The notes beneath the pieces are model-generated. The model saw nothing but the letters and a program-made list of their open reading frames with translations. It was not told where the DNA came from and did not search any database. Source: Galdieria partita (lineage: Eukaryota > Rhodophyta > Bangiophyceae > Galdieriales > Galdieriaceae). From it: a stretch of DNA of 64,000 bases. The stretch spans positions 62,001 to 126,000 of the forward strand of contig BQMJ01000011.1 of assembly GCA_025991245.1 (NCBI GenBank), written 5' to 3'. Shown here piece after piece: positions 53,802-63,970 of the stretch. The position numbers and the translations under genes are program-made. Positions within the stretch are counted from its first letter, which is position 1. Every line of letters begins with the position of its first letter.

Positions 53802-54409
53802 ATGGGTGGTGGAGTGTCCACTTGTGGAATCTTTTTGTACTTTGTTCAAAGTGACTCGTTACTTGCAAGAAAGAAACAGACCCCCTGGTTTAGGAATAAA
53901 TACAAGAGAAGTTCTGAGAGGTTAAGTCGCTCTGTCCATACGCGTAGGGTTCATAACTATGTGGTTGTCTTGAACATGAAGACAGCAGAGTCTTCTTCAC
54001 TCAAATTTAAATTTACGCAAAAGTCGGGAACTGCTTGTAAAGGAGTTCCAGTTTGGCTCGACGGAAATTTAGGAGTCTGCCCTATTTGTCAAGGCACTGG
54101 TAAAGTTCGTTGTTTTGACTGCAACGGCTATGGCATTCACCCGTGGGCAGTGGTTGACGAACGGTAAGCAGCTTCATAGATATGTATTTTTAGATGCTCA
54201 TTTCTCACAGACTTGCTGGGGGGCAGCCCTGTAAGCTTTGTAAAGGTGCTCGAGTAGTGAGTTGTCCAGTATGTGCTCCTCAGTCTTACAAGAGTTTACG
54301 AGCCTCTGTTTTGGGTATTTCCCTGAGCCAAGCTGACAGTGAAGCAAGTGTAGATAACGTGCAGGACGAACACGATGATAACTGGGTCTTACAACCGACC
54401 AGCTTATAA
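53802..54409 (+). CDS. DnaJ-type zinc-finger protein (CxxCxGxG repeats), membrane or organelle targeted
   Basis: Exons 53802-54163 and 54211-54409; 186 residues. Four Cys pairs in the DnaJ central-domain pattern: CPICQGTG, CFDCNGYG, CKLCKGAR and CPVC, without a J domain, like plant BSD2/LQY1-type chaperones for plastid complexes. The N-terminus has a hydrophobic stretch (GGVSTCGIFLYFVQS) followed by a basic region, consistent with a signal or transit peptide. Acidic C-tail. Start at first ATG; a GTG lies 13 codons upstream. Assignment to a plastid role is inference. Confidence 0.75.
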
Positions 54410-54936
54410 GTTTTGATTTTCGTAGCAGCAACTTTTTGTGTTTGCCGTGTTCAATGAGTTGTGTATATAGGACTGTTTTTGAATTCTACCTCTAATGAAA
54501 GTTTGAAGACTTGAAAATGATGTATATAGTGAATTTTCGGTTGGTAAACTTTCTAGAGGTAGAGGATTCATACAACTTGTGTTGGTTAATAAATATTTGT
54601 GGTTTTATTCTACTGCAGTGGATAAGCAACAGATGTGGATATTAGATGCTTATTTCTCGTTGTTGACTTTTCATTACCTAGATTAGGAAAAAATATTGAT
54701 CTCTTGAATGAAAAGAGTTGCCTCTTGTTTAGATAATTCCAAAAAGAAAATATTTTGTAAAACTGCTCCTTGCGTTTGATGAGACATATGGTGCGCCTGA
54801 GCAAGTTTTTTGAAAAATAAAGGTTCATAGAACCAATGGAACAGCTTATAGCTACTACATCCGTCTTTTTCCCAAAGATTGCAAACAACTAGACAATCAA
54901 GAGATTGAGAGATATCAAAGTTGACCGTCAAAGTGG
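54410..54936. other. Gap upstream of RIB7 with a coding-like minus frame
   Basis: The minus strand is open over 54683-54931 (82 codons, TTG first) with a composition like protein but no domain; it could be an exon of an unrecognised divergent gene or chance. Region also holds the 3' end of the zinc-finger gene and the RIB7 promoter. Confidence 0.35.
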
Positions 54937-55893
54937 ATGAAAGGATCTTTGTTTATCTGCGATACTATGAAGAAGAGGCTCTGGTGTTGTCATCACCAGC
55001 CATTTTTCTCGGAAGGGTCTCTTCGAGCATTGGATGAATCTCCTTCTTATCCTATGAAAGAAGGAACCGATAGCCACGATATCCATTGTTCTCAAGATGA
55101 AGTTGAATATTTGATACAGGAAATCATTCAGTGGAAAAGCGTTGGTAAAAGCTATATAGAGAGACCGTGGGTGACTCTTTCATATGCACAGTCAGTGGAC
55201 GGAAATATTGCGGTACCGGGAAGAAGAACCCATTTGAGCTGTTTACAAAGCACGATATTTACTCATCAACTCAGAGCATGTCACGAATACATACTAGTTG
55301 GTATAGGCACTGTGATAACAGACAATCCTCAATTGACTGTGCGTTATGGAGTAGACAGCAAACTGCAGTTATCTTCACAAAGGACAACAACTCCTATCCC
55401 TGTGATATTGGACTCTTCCCTCAAAATACCGATGGAGTCATCCTTGGTGCTTCGAGAGAATACTGTTAGTAGACCTCTTTTGTTTACAAGTGAAGCCGCA
55501 TATGATTCCGAAAAACGAAAGGAAATAGAAAAATATGGAATACAAGTATTCTCCTGTCCACTATCAACAAGTCATCGTGGACTCTGTTTAGAATATATCT
55601 TCCGAAGACTTCTATGGCATCATCATTTACAGAATAATGATTATCAAAAACCTTGTCCTAGTGTGTTGGTCGAAGGTGGAGCCCAAATCATCCGTTCTCT
55701 TGTGCTCCAACCCTCTTTGATTGATCTTTTGGTTCTTACGGTATGTCCATTGTTTCTGGTAGATGGACTTCCGAGCACTCATTATCCACACAATGCCGTA
55801 CAACAAACGAAATTCCAGTGGAAACAAGCAACTCTCGTCGGTAACGATATGATACTTGTGGGAGTGTTTGACCACGAGAAACCAAAAACTTAA
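54937..55893 (+). CDS. RIB7: Riboflavin-pathway pyrimidine reductase (RIB7 / RibD C-domain)
   Basis: NADPH-dependent reductase of 2,5-diamino-6-ribosylamino-pyrimidinone phosphate (or its deaminated form), an early step to riboflavin. One exon, 318 residues. RibD_C motifs: PWVTLSYAQSVDGNIA, HQLRACHEYILVGIGTV followed by DNPQLTVR, VILDSSLKIP and SVLVEGGAQIIRS. No deaminase (HAE/PCxxC) domain is present, so it is the stand-alone reductase type used by fungi and archaea, or the reductase half of a split plant-type system. N-terminal ~75 residues could be targeting sequence. Confidence 0.9.
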   Translation: MKGSLFICDTMKKRLWCCHHQPFFSEGSLRALDESPSYPMKEGTDSHDIHCSQDEVEYLIQEIIQWKSVGKSYIERPWVTLSYAQSVDGNIAVPGRRTHLSCLQSTIFTHQLRACHEYILVGIGTVITDNPQLTVRYGVDSKLQLSSQRTTTPIPVILDSSLKIPMESSLVLRENTVSRPLLFTSEAAYDSEKRKEIEKYGIQVFSCPLSTSHRGLCLEYIFRRLLWHHHLQNNDYQKPCPSVLVEGGAQIIRSLVLQPSLIDLLVLTVCPLFLVDGLPSTHYPHNAVQQTKFQWKQATLVGNDMILVGVFDHEKPKT

Positions 55894-55911
55894 GAACACT
55901 AGCAAGCGATA

Positions 55912-56987
55912 TTACTTTTCCAACTTCTCCAGTTGAGCTAGTCGAGTAAGTATTATATCTTTCGAAGTTTCTACGATGTTTCCACCGCAAATCATTTCAT
56001 CCAAAATAAGATAACATTTATAAAAGTTGTACATGAGATCCAGCTCAGTTGCGTCCCCAAAGTATTCATCTAATACCTATGAACAACAACAGTGAATTGA
56101 AACAGTAAACACCTCCGACGCTTACTTCCAACCATAAATGTATCCATTCCAACATGGCAAACTCATCATCATCCATATCGACTCCTACAATAAAGTACAG
56201 ATTTGCATACCTTCGAAAGACGATTTTGTACTTTTGAAACTAAACCAACATGATGAGTACCTAGTTGGGCGGAGTATGTCAATCTTACGTTCATAAAATT
56301 GGGTGAGTTTTGATAGTCTTGGGAAACCACTTGAGCATATATTCGATCGATAAAAGCTTTCTTAGCTGGAGAAAGTGAACTCCCGTCTTCCACGTTCGTA
56401 AAAAGTCGATATGAAATAAACCGATTTTTCAAACTTTCTTTGGTTGTACGTTCCCGTTCTTTGTAATCTTTCTTCGTTTGATTATTATCCACGCGGTTGA
56501 TAAAAGAACGAGAAGGTCGGGAAAAGTTTCCTTGCTCTTGGTCTAATTCCGACAAACCAATCAAGTCCACATTGTCTTGTGCAAGAGTTTTCCTATCTTC
56601 TTCTTTGGTGACGACCTCGGAATTGGGTACCGAGTGGCTAAGAGTTTCTGAAACATCTTCAGTCCAATCTATCAAAGCCGACCCTGAGGATGAGTGTGAC
56701 AGGTTCCACGACTTTGCCCTTTCTACTCCTCTCTTTCTTTCAAAGTCACTCGTTGAGTTTGACTTTGTTATTTCGCCTCTACCACTGGATGCGAGTCGTA
56801 CGAGCAAAGGATTGAAGGCAGTTGACTTGTCTATAGTGCCTTCCTTTCTAAACACCGGCTTTGGTATCCTTCCCCGAGCTCCTTGTTTAGTTGATACTTC
56901 ATTATCGTGTTCTGACTCGAAGGAACAATAGAAACGACATAGTCTCACTTGTCCTCTGATATTCAGTGCAAGTAAGAAGTGAATCAT
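55912..56987 (-). CDS. AP2S: AP-2 sigma-like clathrin adaptor subunit with ~175-residue insertion
   Basis: Small subunit of a heterotetrameric adaptor complex that selects cargo at coated pits. Exons 56289-56987, 56126-56239, 55912-56076; 325 residues against about 142 for the family. The N-terminal strand pair MIHFLLALNIRGQVRLCRFY is followed by a low-complexity, Ser/Arg/Glu-rich insertion (about 28-203). The fold resumes with SPAKKAFIDRIYAQVV, FQKYKIVFRRYANLYF, VLDEYFGDATELDLMYNFYK and ICGGNIVETSK. The ELDL..NFYK stretch is closest to sigma-2. The insertion is one open frame within exon 1, with no stop in about 530 bp. Family start MIxFxL is at 56987; an ATG 30 codons upstream is also in frame. 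Ends 18 bp from the RIB7 stop. Confidence 0.88.
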
Positions 56988-57194
56988 GAAAAGGTCGTCG
57001 TCACACGAGTATTGAAAATGCCAATTCGTGAAGGCATCATTCTCTTTTCTATGATTTGGAAAGCCCACAATTCTCATTTTCGAGTTGCTATCACTCTCAA
57101 AGTTTTCAAGTGGTCTGAAGAAAAGTCAGTTCAGGACAAGTTCATTTTGCACCAAGTCTAACTCGTTTTTGAATCATCGATTGCCAAATTTTTC

Positions 57195-58602
57195 ATGTCG
57201 GAAGATGCCAAAGTTGCACAAATAGTTTCATTAACAGGTTTATCAGTGGAACAGGCAAAATTTTTTCTGGATAGCTGTGGAGGAGACACAGAAGTAGCTT
57301 TGAATACTTATTTGGAAACAAGGCCTGACGAACACGTATCTTCTTGTGTTGACGAAACAGAGACTCAAGCAAGTTAAGTGTTAAAGGAGTCAGCCCCACC
57401 AAGAGAAACAGTTTACCAAGTACTTGCCCAATTGTTTCATCACTTTTTCATGTGTTGTTTACTCATATAGGAAAAACATATTATGACGGATAAACAAAGT
57501 ACTTCTTCGAGGCAACCAAAGCGAGGTGGTGTCGCTACGCTGCGGGACTTGTTACCAGAAGAACCCTCTCCAGAAGAAGAAAGTGGGAAAAACTATTATG
57601 CAGGAGGAGAAAGAAGTGGACAAATGATACAGGATCCTCGAAGACCCCCCAGGAATGAGAATGAGCTTACCAGGAAAATATTTGAAAAGGCTATGCAGTA
57701 CAACGAGCAACCTGAAGAAGATGTAGATTTCAGTAATCGACAACGTTTCACAGGTGCAGGCTATCGTTTGGGTGATGGAACGGAAGGAAGTAAGTAGACT
57801 TTGTTGAAGTGGAGTGCAGCTAACCTTTGCTTGATGATAGGTAGCTCTTCGCAACCAGTAGTAATGGGGAGGAAGAATGTAGTCAAAACACTAACTTTTT
57901 ATAAGAATGGCTTTCAAGTAGATGAGGTTGGTTACTGAGAGTTTGTGCTTTAGAATATTTTTGGTTTTTACAGAGTCAAAAGGGTCCCTTGAGAGAATAT
58001 GGTGATCCCGCCAATCAACAGTTTCTTAGAGAGGTAGAAAGTGGATATGTTCCACGTGAGATGGAGGAGCCTGGAATGGGAAATGTTTCAATCAATCTCG
58101 TAGACAAAAAGGTATTTTGTATGAATGCAAGCCGTTTCTTGTCATATTTGAATTTCTTAGGATGAGGAGTTTGTTCCTCCTAAACCGAAAGTGCAGCCTT
58201 TTACCGGTAGAGGATATCGGCTTTCTGAAGGACAGGGAAGTAGTTATGTAGCAACTTCTTCTGGGGAGTCCAACAGTTCGGAAACGGAACGTATGCCATC
58301 TGAGATGGATCCGAACAAACCGACTACTTCGATCCAAATCAGGCTGCATGATGGTACTCGTCTTGTTGCAAGGTTTAATGAAGACCAAACTTTGGGAGAT
58401 ATTAGAAGGTATTGGAACTGTGCATTGTTTTTGCACACTGTTTATCGTTTTGTATAGGTTTGTATCCAATGCAAGGCCGCTTCCATCCAATACCACTTTT
58501 GAACTTGGTTTACAATTCCCAAGACAGATTTTGTCAGAAGACTCGAAAACAATCAGTGAATTAGGATTGAAAGGATCTGTTATTGTTCAGACTTTAAAAT
58601 AA
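57195..58602 (+). CDS. SHP1: p47/SHP1-type Cdc48 cofactor (UBA-SEP-UBX)
   Basis: Adaptor that links the AAA ATPase Cdc48/p97 to ubiquitinated substrates and membrane fusion. Exons 57195-57335 (end uncertain), 57471-57789, 57841-57926, 57974-58111, 58161-58408, 58458-58602; about 358 residues. UBA-like domain at 5-45 ([20 protein letters not shown]), SEP domain at about 165-235 ([33 protein letters not shown]), and UBX domain at about 280-358 ([21 protein letters not shown]; the FPR-type loop is FPRQ). Exon 1 has its own in-frame stop at 57378; a GTATCT donor at 57336 joins it in phase to exon 2 with a 135-nt intron, longer than usual, so this junction is the least certain. Confidence 0.88.
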
Positions 58603-58661
58603 GTTGAGTGTAATAAAGGTTGATTGCTTCTTGTTGGATTTCATATTTTCTGGACTTGGCA

Positions 58662-58932
58662 ATGATTATTCCGGTACGTTGTTTCACTTGTGGCAAGGTA
58701 TGTTTGTTGATTAGAGTTGTTAAAGCGGTAAACAAGAATAACGCAGGTTATTGGAAACAAATATGAACAATATGTCAAGTTACTCAACGACAAGGACTAT
58801 ACCGAGTGCCAAGCCTTGGACGAGTTGGGACTGAAGCGGTATTGCTGTAGAAGAATGCTTCTAACTCATGTAGACCTCATAGAAAAGCTACTTGCATATA
58901 ATATTGCTGACCGTATGGCTGGAGTGCCGTGA
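58662..58932 (+). CDS. RPB10: RNA polymerase I/II/III subunit RPB10 (RPABC5)
   Basis: Shared small zinc-binding subunit of all three nuclear RNA polymerases. Exons 58662-58697 and 58747-58932 (49-nt intron) give 73 residues. Diagnostic sequence [21 protein letters not shown] and [23 protein letters not shown], with the CxxC and CC zinc ligands in place. Exon 1 codes 12 residues, so the gene is not visible as a single open frame. Only 59 bp after the SHP1 stop. Confidence 0.96.
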
Positions 58933-59417
58933 GTGCGAATGTGACGTGCTATTTTATACAATACTTATGTTACCCAGCAGCAACCTCATTTCTATGTGTA
59001 GTTACATAAAAACGGCTCCAAGGTTGCTTTGCGTGATCTACAATACTTGAAATATTCACTAGCATTGTAAGGTCCGCTGGTAGAGCTTATTTTAGCGTGA
59101 CTGAGTCGCGACAGTTACCATAAGCGGGCACTGTGCTTTTTAACCTCACGCCAATATAGAAAATGCAAGACTTTTCAACTTGCCTAGTTTTGTAGTCTTC
59201 AAATAATCGTTTGAAACGTCTGGTAGTAAGGTACGAAGCAAGTTGCTCCCAAACACACTATGTTATGGGCGTCGCTTTTCCAAAAAGAACTAGTCACTCG
59301 GAAGTGATATGTATCGTTTATACAGACTCCAAAGCCTTTGCACAACTTTTACGAAAGAAAGCATTTCTTCATCGGCGTTTATTTTTTTCTATTCTTGGCA
59401 CATTGCTTGTGTCAAAA
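58933..59417. other. Gap with possible structured RNA
   Basis: About 485 bp with no ATG-led gene, although a TTG-led frame runs from 59211 into the next gene. Around 59094-59116 a 6-bp stem (TGACTG / CAGTTA, one G-T) closes a loop AGTCGCGA. No match to tRNA, U1-U6, SRP or RNase P consensus that I could see. Confidence 0.3.
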
Positions 59418-60962
59418 ATGACTATTGTCATAGAAAACTGGAAACCTGATGCCAAAGTCTGTTATCCGTTGATACTTCTTGAAGGAAGGTTTGGAAGTCA
59501 TTGGCAAGGTTAAACGGCAGCTGATAACTCCATCTCATAGTTGTTGTTGTTCTGCACGGTTCATTCGGATTCATAAGAAGGACAGTGAAGAAGCAAACAG
59601 TAGGTTTCCTTGTTTCAACGGCACTTTCAAGGCTTTGTGCCTGTTGAACAAAGGAGTCAATAAAGTTGGTTTTGTTTTCCATCTTTTTATTCATTTGATG
59701 TTTTAGTTGAAACTATGTACCTATACGGAATCAGACGATTGGTTAGAAAGTGTTGAAACAGTTATTTCTTATTTTTGTGAAAAACCCCGTTTTCGAGTTC
59801 GCTTAGTGTATGGCTTGACGAGAGACGGCGACGGCAGTTTTCAAGTTTCCTCATCGACTTGTCACACTCGAGGAACAAGCGTTCAGGGCGAAAGAAGAGT
59901 GGCTATAGCTGCTCTTCTTATCCAAACTGCAACCGCTGAGTTTCTGTATAGACAAGGGTTGGAAAGAAAAACTTTTGTTTTTGACCAACAACACGTTTCT
60001 GCCATACCTCCTGTGACAACCTTTCGTTTTTCGTTTACAAACGAGGAAGCTTTTCGTTTGCAAGACGGCTCCTTATGGTCTACGATTCACGAACAACTAA
60101 AGGTTTTGCCTGATCGAGAAGATACTATTGACTTGGTTGTTATGTCTTTTACGAGATATGACCCCGATTCGAAAGTTGTAAAAGCTCATACTGCACTTGG
60201 TGGTGACAGGTTAGCACTATTTGGCGGTGGTTGTCTTTACAGTTGGCCTGAAGCGATAGAACAAGTCGTTGAACGCTTTCTGGATGGTCGTCCTTGTGAC
60301 AAGTCCTTATTCGATGATAGTGGAGGACGAGGTAAAATGTGGTCAGTTACTTCAACTACGATAGGAGCACTGCTTCATGAACTCGGACACTGTCTTTCTT
60401 TGCCACATCCTACCGGAAAGCTTGGATGGAAAGGAGGTGGTATCATGGCTCGTGGCTTTGGTAAGTATTTCGAAGCAACAAAGGATACTAAGAGTTTTCA
60501 ATAGATCATTTCAATCGGCTGTTTGTGGGTTTTGAAGATGGAAGAGTCGTCACTCGATCTGAGGAACCTTTTTTTGACCGCAGTTCTGCTATCAGATTAT
60601 TCTATCATAAATATTTCAATGGGATGGGTTATTATTATTGTGCATCACCTACACCTGCAACTTGGTGGAACCAACTGATGGGTCCAAATCAAATAAAGCT
60701 ATCGCGGGATACGGAAACCCATGCTGTGACCATCACTGCTCCATTAGGTATTCGTCATATTGCATTTCTCGTCAATGGTGATCAAGCTGATCATGAGGAA
60801 TACTGTTTATCGGAGCCTCCACCGAGCAACAGGACGCTTATGCCGGACAAAGCATTGATAGAGCAACGACTACATTTACAAGATATGCCAACGATAGAGG
60901 TTGCAATAAGTGTGTGCGATAACCATGGTAATATCGTCATTCGGAAACTAAAGGAAATATGA
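59418..60962 (+). CDS. Putative zinc metalloprotease, YIL108W-like (zincin)
   Basis: Eukaryotic family of uncharacterised zincins. Exons 59418-59488, 59541-59664, 59707-60460, 60505-60962; 468 residues. N-terminal domain begins WKPDAKVCYPLILLEG and FPCFNGTFKALCLLNKG, family landmarks that fixed the first two junctions. The protease centre is HELGHCLSLPH (about residues 289-299), an HExxHxxxxxH triad; the metzincin Gly is Ser. Then MARGFDHFNRLFVGF follows across the last intron. The C-terminal ~130 residues form a beta-rich domain (ITAPLGIRHIAFLVNGD). An ATG-less extension lies upstream. Confidence 0.78.
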
Positions 60963-61245
60963 TACTTGTACCCTATTGACACCTTGATAGCATCGGTTGA
61001 TACGAATATTTCCTCTCCTTTATAAAGACATGTGGTAGGTTATTCCTTACCATTCTCTATTCTATCAACTACTTGGGGCTCAATTTGTCTTTCTTTTGAT
61101 AATGTAGAGCTTGGCAAAACTACTTCCAGCAACTGCTACTCATTGCCATTTGAGGGTGCGTGGGAATCCTTGCCAAAAATTCTTAGAGGCCTTGCAAGTC
61201 ACTTTTCTTCCAGTGAATGTCATCCATCACAGAATTACCTTTAAA

Positions 61246-61650
61246 ATGTTTGTAGGAGAGTTGTTCTATTTCGTGAAATTGATGGTGTGTATGGTGCATT
61301 TGGCTTTTCATAGAAATAGGACTAGGCACAGTTTGGGTGTAGGTGAAAAACAAGACCAGAGTTGCCTTTCAACAAACCAGGACAAACTCAAAAAAGGTTG
61401 GCTCTATACCCTCAAACAAATATTTCAATGCAGGCCAAGTAAACTACATCGGCCCAAAGATATCTCTTTGGAAGACTCCTTTCATGGACCATCAGAGACA
61501 CAAGTTCCAGAAAGTGAGAACAAACGATTGAGACTTCCAGCAACTTGTGACTTGGCAACACCCACAAGAAGAAGACCTCTATCTCGAGAAGAACTGAGCA
61601 ATCTTGTATCATTGCTATCTATGGATGAATGGAAAATGCATAAACTATAG
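61246..61650 (+). CDS. Hypothetical protein
   Basis: ATG-led frame of 134 residues. It begins with a hydrophobic helix-like stretch (ELFYFVKLMVCMVHLAF) and then becomes basic with Ser/Lys/Arg/Pro-rich sequence and a C-terminal helix (SREELSNLVSLLSMDEW). The frame is open upstream for 45 more codons from a TTG, so a preceding exon is possible. No family recognised. Convergent with the transferase gene that ends at 61789. Confidence 0.45.
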   Translation: MFVGELFYFVKLMVCMVHLAFHRNRTRHSLGVGEKQDQSCLSTNQDKLKKGWLYTLKQIFQCRPSKLHRPKDISLEDSFHGPSETQVPESENKRLRLPATCDLATPTRRRPLSREELSNLVSLLSMDEWKMHKL

Positions 61651-61788
61651 CAGAAGAATAATAAAAACTCTATTTCAGTTGGACAAAGTCTCCTTTATGC
61701 AAATGGAGTATCTCGATGATGAGGAACAGAAAAATCCAGCTCAGGACCCACTGGAACTATACCAAAAGGATTAATAGTCTATATGATT

Positions 61789-62968
61789 CTAAGATATTTT
61801 CATCTCAACAAAATCATTCAACAACCCTACCGGATGACTCGTATAATAATGTTTCTTGATATGTTCGAAAGAAACGGTGTCTTTCACACCTGGTAACTGA
61901 TACATGTCCAAAGTAAACCTAACTTCTAGTTATTGTGATACCAAAATGAGAAAACCAACCAACCCATGCAAGTTGGGAAAAGAGTACAGAGGTCGAATAT
62001 TACATTTGAAATGATACTGATAAACAATATCAAATCGAATGAGAGTCGTAAATAATCGAATGTCTGCTTCAGTCACTTGGTTTCCACAGAGATAACGAGA
62101 CTTTGAAAGTATTTGTTCCAAATGTTCAAGCTCATTAAACAAAGAGGTCACTGCTTCTTCATAGGCTTCTTGTGTGTGAGCAAAACCTGCCTTGTAAACT
62201 CCATTGTTTACATTCTATCGTTCCCCTAAGTACCGTCTAAAGTAACGTGCACAAGACTATCACCTACGTCGTATACAACACTGTTGATTGCATCAATTTT
62301 AGATGCAAGTTCCGATGGATACAAATCCAAAGCAGGATTTTTAGCATACTCGTTGAATTCGCTATTGAGCATACGAATTATTTCTGCAGACTCTAGTAAC
62401 ATCCCGTCCGAGATGAGCATTTTGTGACAGGACAAATTGACTCACCGTTATTCACTATGGTCTTTTTCTTCTTATCCCATAAAATAGGTACCGTAAATCT
62501 TCCGTCATATGCAGGATCCACTTGAAAATAAATGTCACGGAGTCTTTTTGCGCCATTTATTTCATCAGGAGTACAGAAAGGAATATTCTCTCCTGGTTCT
62601 ACAAATCTCCAGCCCATACCGTCCATATGGTAGTGTACTACAGTACAACCTATAACAGTTTCCAAACCTTTAAGTTTACGAACAATGAGTGTTCTATGAG
62701 CCCAAGGGCACGCCAGGGAAACATATAAGTGATATCTGTCAGGCTCTGCTGCAAAATCCGCAGATTTTTCTCTTGAAATCCATTGGCGGAATTGGGACTC
62801 TCTTCTAACAAACTGACCCTTTTGATTGACATCATCCATAGCAGCTTTATGTTGTTGTTTTCTTTCCATAAATATATTGAAACGATGAGCGCTCTTCAAC
62901 CACCTCTTACAAAGTCCAAAATGTCTTTTAGGAATATTTCCCACAACCACCCAATGAATCAATGCCAT
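61789..62968 (-). CDS. Glutathionyl-hydroquinone reductase (ECM4/YqjG-type omega-like GST)
   Basis: Reduces glutathionyl-hydroquinones and related quinone adducts. Exons 62446-62968, 62268-62392, 61964-62214, 61789-61918; 342 residues from the ATG at 62968. Catalytic motif SLACPWAHRTLIV (Cys), with GWRFVEPGENIPFC, DPAYDGRFTVPILWDKK, IVNNESAEIIRMLN across the first junction, NNGVYKAGFAHTQEAY, and the C-terminal FEHIKKHYY. ATGs at 62998, 62983, 62968 and 62839 are all in frame; the last matches the bacterial start (QKGQFVRRESQFRQW follows), the others add a basic presequence-like leader. Confidence 0.88.
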
Positions 62969-62996
62969 CGATTGCTTTCGCATTTTCTCCTCCAAC

Positions 62997-63683
62997 ATGT
63001 ATAAAATAACTTACTTTCCTATTCGAGGAAGAGCAGAACATATTCGTCTATTCTTAGAAGATCTCCAAATACCATATGAAAGCAAGGTAATAACCTTTGA
63101 AGAGTGGGAAAGTTACAAATCCAAACATATTGGTACACTGGAACTTCCTTTTGGACAGTTGCCTATTTTTCAAGACGGCAATCTGCAGTTGGCACAAAGT
63201 GGAGCAATTGCCAGACACTTGGCCAGAAAACATGATAAATATGGAAAAACAGCTGAAGAGAAAGCTTTAAACGATATGCTGTTTGACATGGCTGTCGATA
63301 TCCATAGCGTATATCTTAAGCACATATATGATCCTCAGCGGAAACAGAAAATGAACACATTTGTACAAGAAGCCAGAGGAAAACTGGAATTGGTGGAGAA
63401 GTTTGTGACTCACAGAGGAAACAAATTTACTGTTTGTAACGAGCCCACTCTTTCAGACTATTATATGTTTGAGGTGATGGACATTCTTTTGAGAGAAGAG
63501 GTGAGTTGGTATAAATATTTTTCAGTTCAATTGGCAGTTTACTTTTTTGAATAGAACAAGATACTTGATTCGTATCCCAAGCTAAAAGAGATCCATAGTC
63601 AGATGAAGAATCGTCCTAATATAGCTGCATTCTTAAAGTCTGATCGTCGGTTCGACAAACCTGTTCCAGTATCAGATGCTTAA
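62997..63683 (+). CDS. Glutathione S-transferase, sigma/prostaglandin-D-synthase-like
   Basis: Cytosolic GST of 210 residues; exons 62997-63500 and 63555-63683 (54-nt intron). The start MYKITYFPIRGRAEHIRLF matches the family start exactly, with the catalytic Tyr at residue 6 in YFPIRGRAE. Glutathione-site motif GQLPIFQDGNLQLAQSGAI and the helical C-domain with EPTLSDYYMFEVMD (N-capping box/hydrophobic staple) follow. The start codon lies on the CATG that also contains the outermost ATG of the divergent transferase gene. Confidence 0.93.
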
Positions 63684-63970
63684 GTTTTATTTGTAATGAG
63701 TACAAAGAGAGTGTGTTGTTTTTGTGCTTTTTCTATTTGAATGAAAATACTTTGTTTTTTGCGGACATGAAACTTGTACAGAAAATGATTTGTAGCCATG
63801 GAAATTGCCCAATTTCCAACTTGCAACTCAATCAGAATTTGTAACTATACAAAATAATGTTGCAACAAACAAAAACTTTAAAACCAGTGGATATTTCTTC
63901 CGAGGCAAATAAAACTCTCGTAGAGTTCTTTTAAAAGTTTGTTTCAAAACGAAATAGAAAAACAATCCAG
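63684..63970. other. 3' gap, no gene seen
   Basis: AT-rich, no frame of note between the GST stop and the window's right-hand edge region. Confidence 0.5.
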
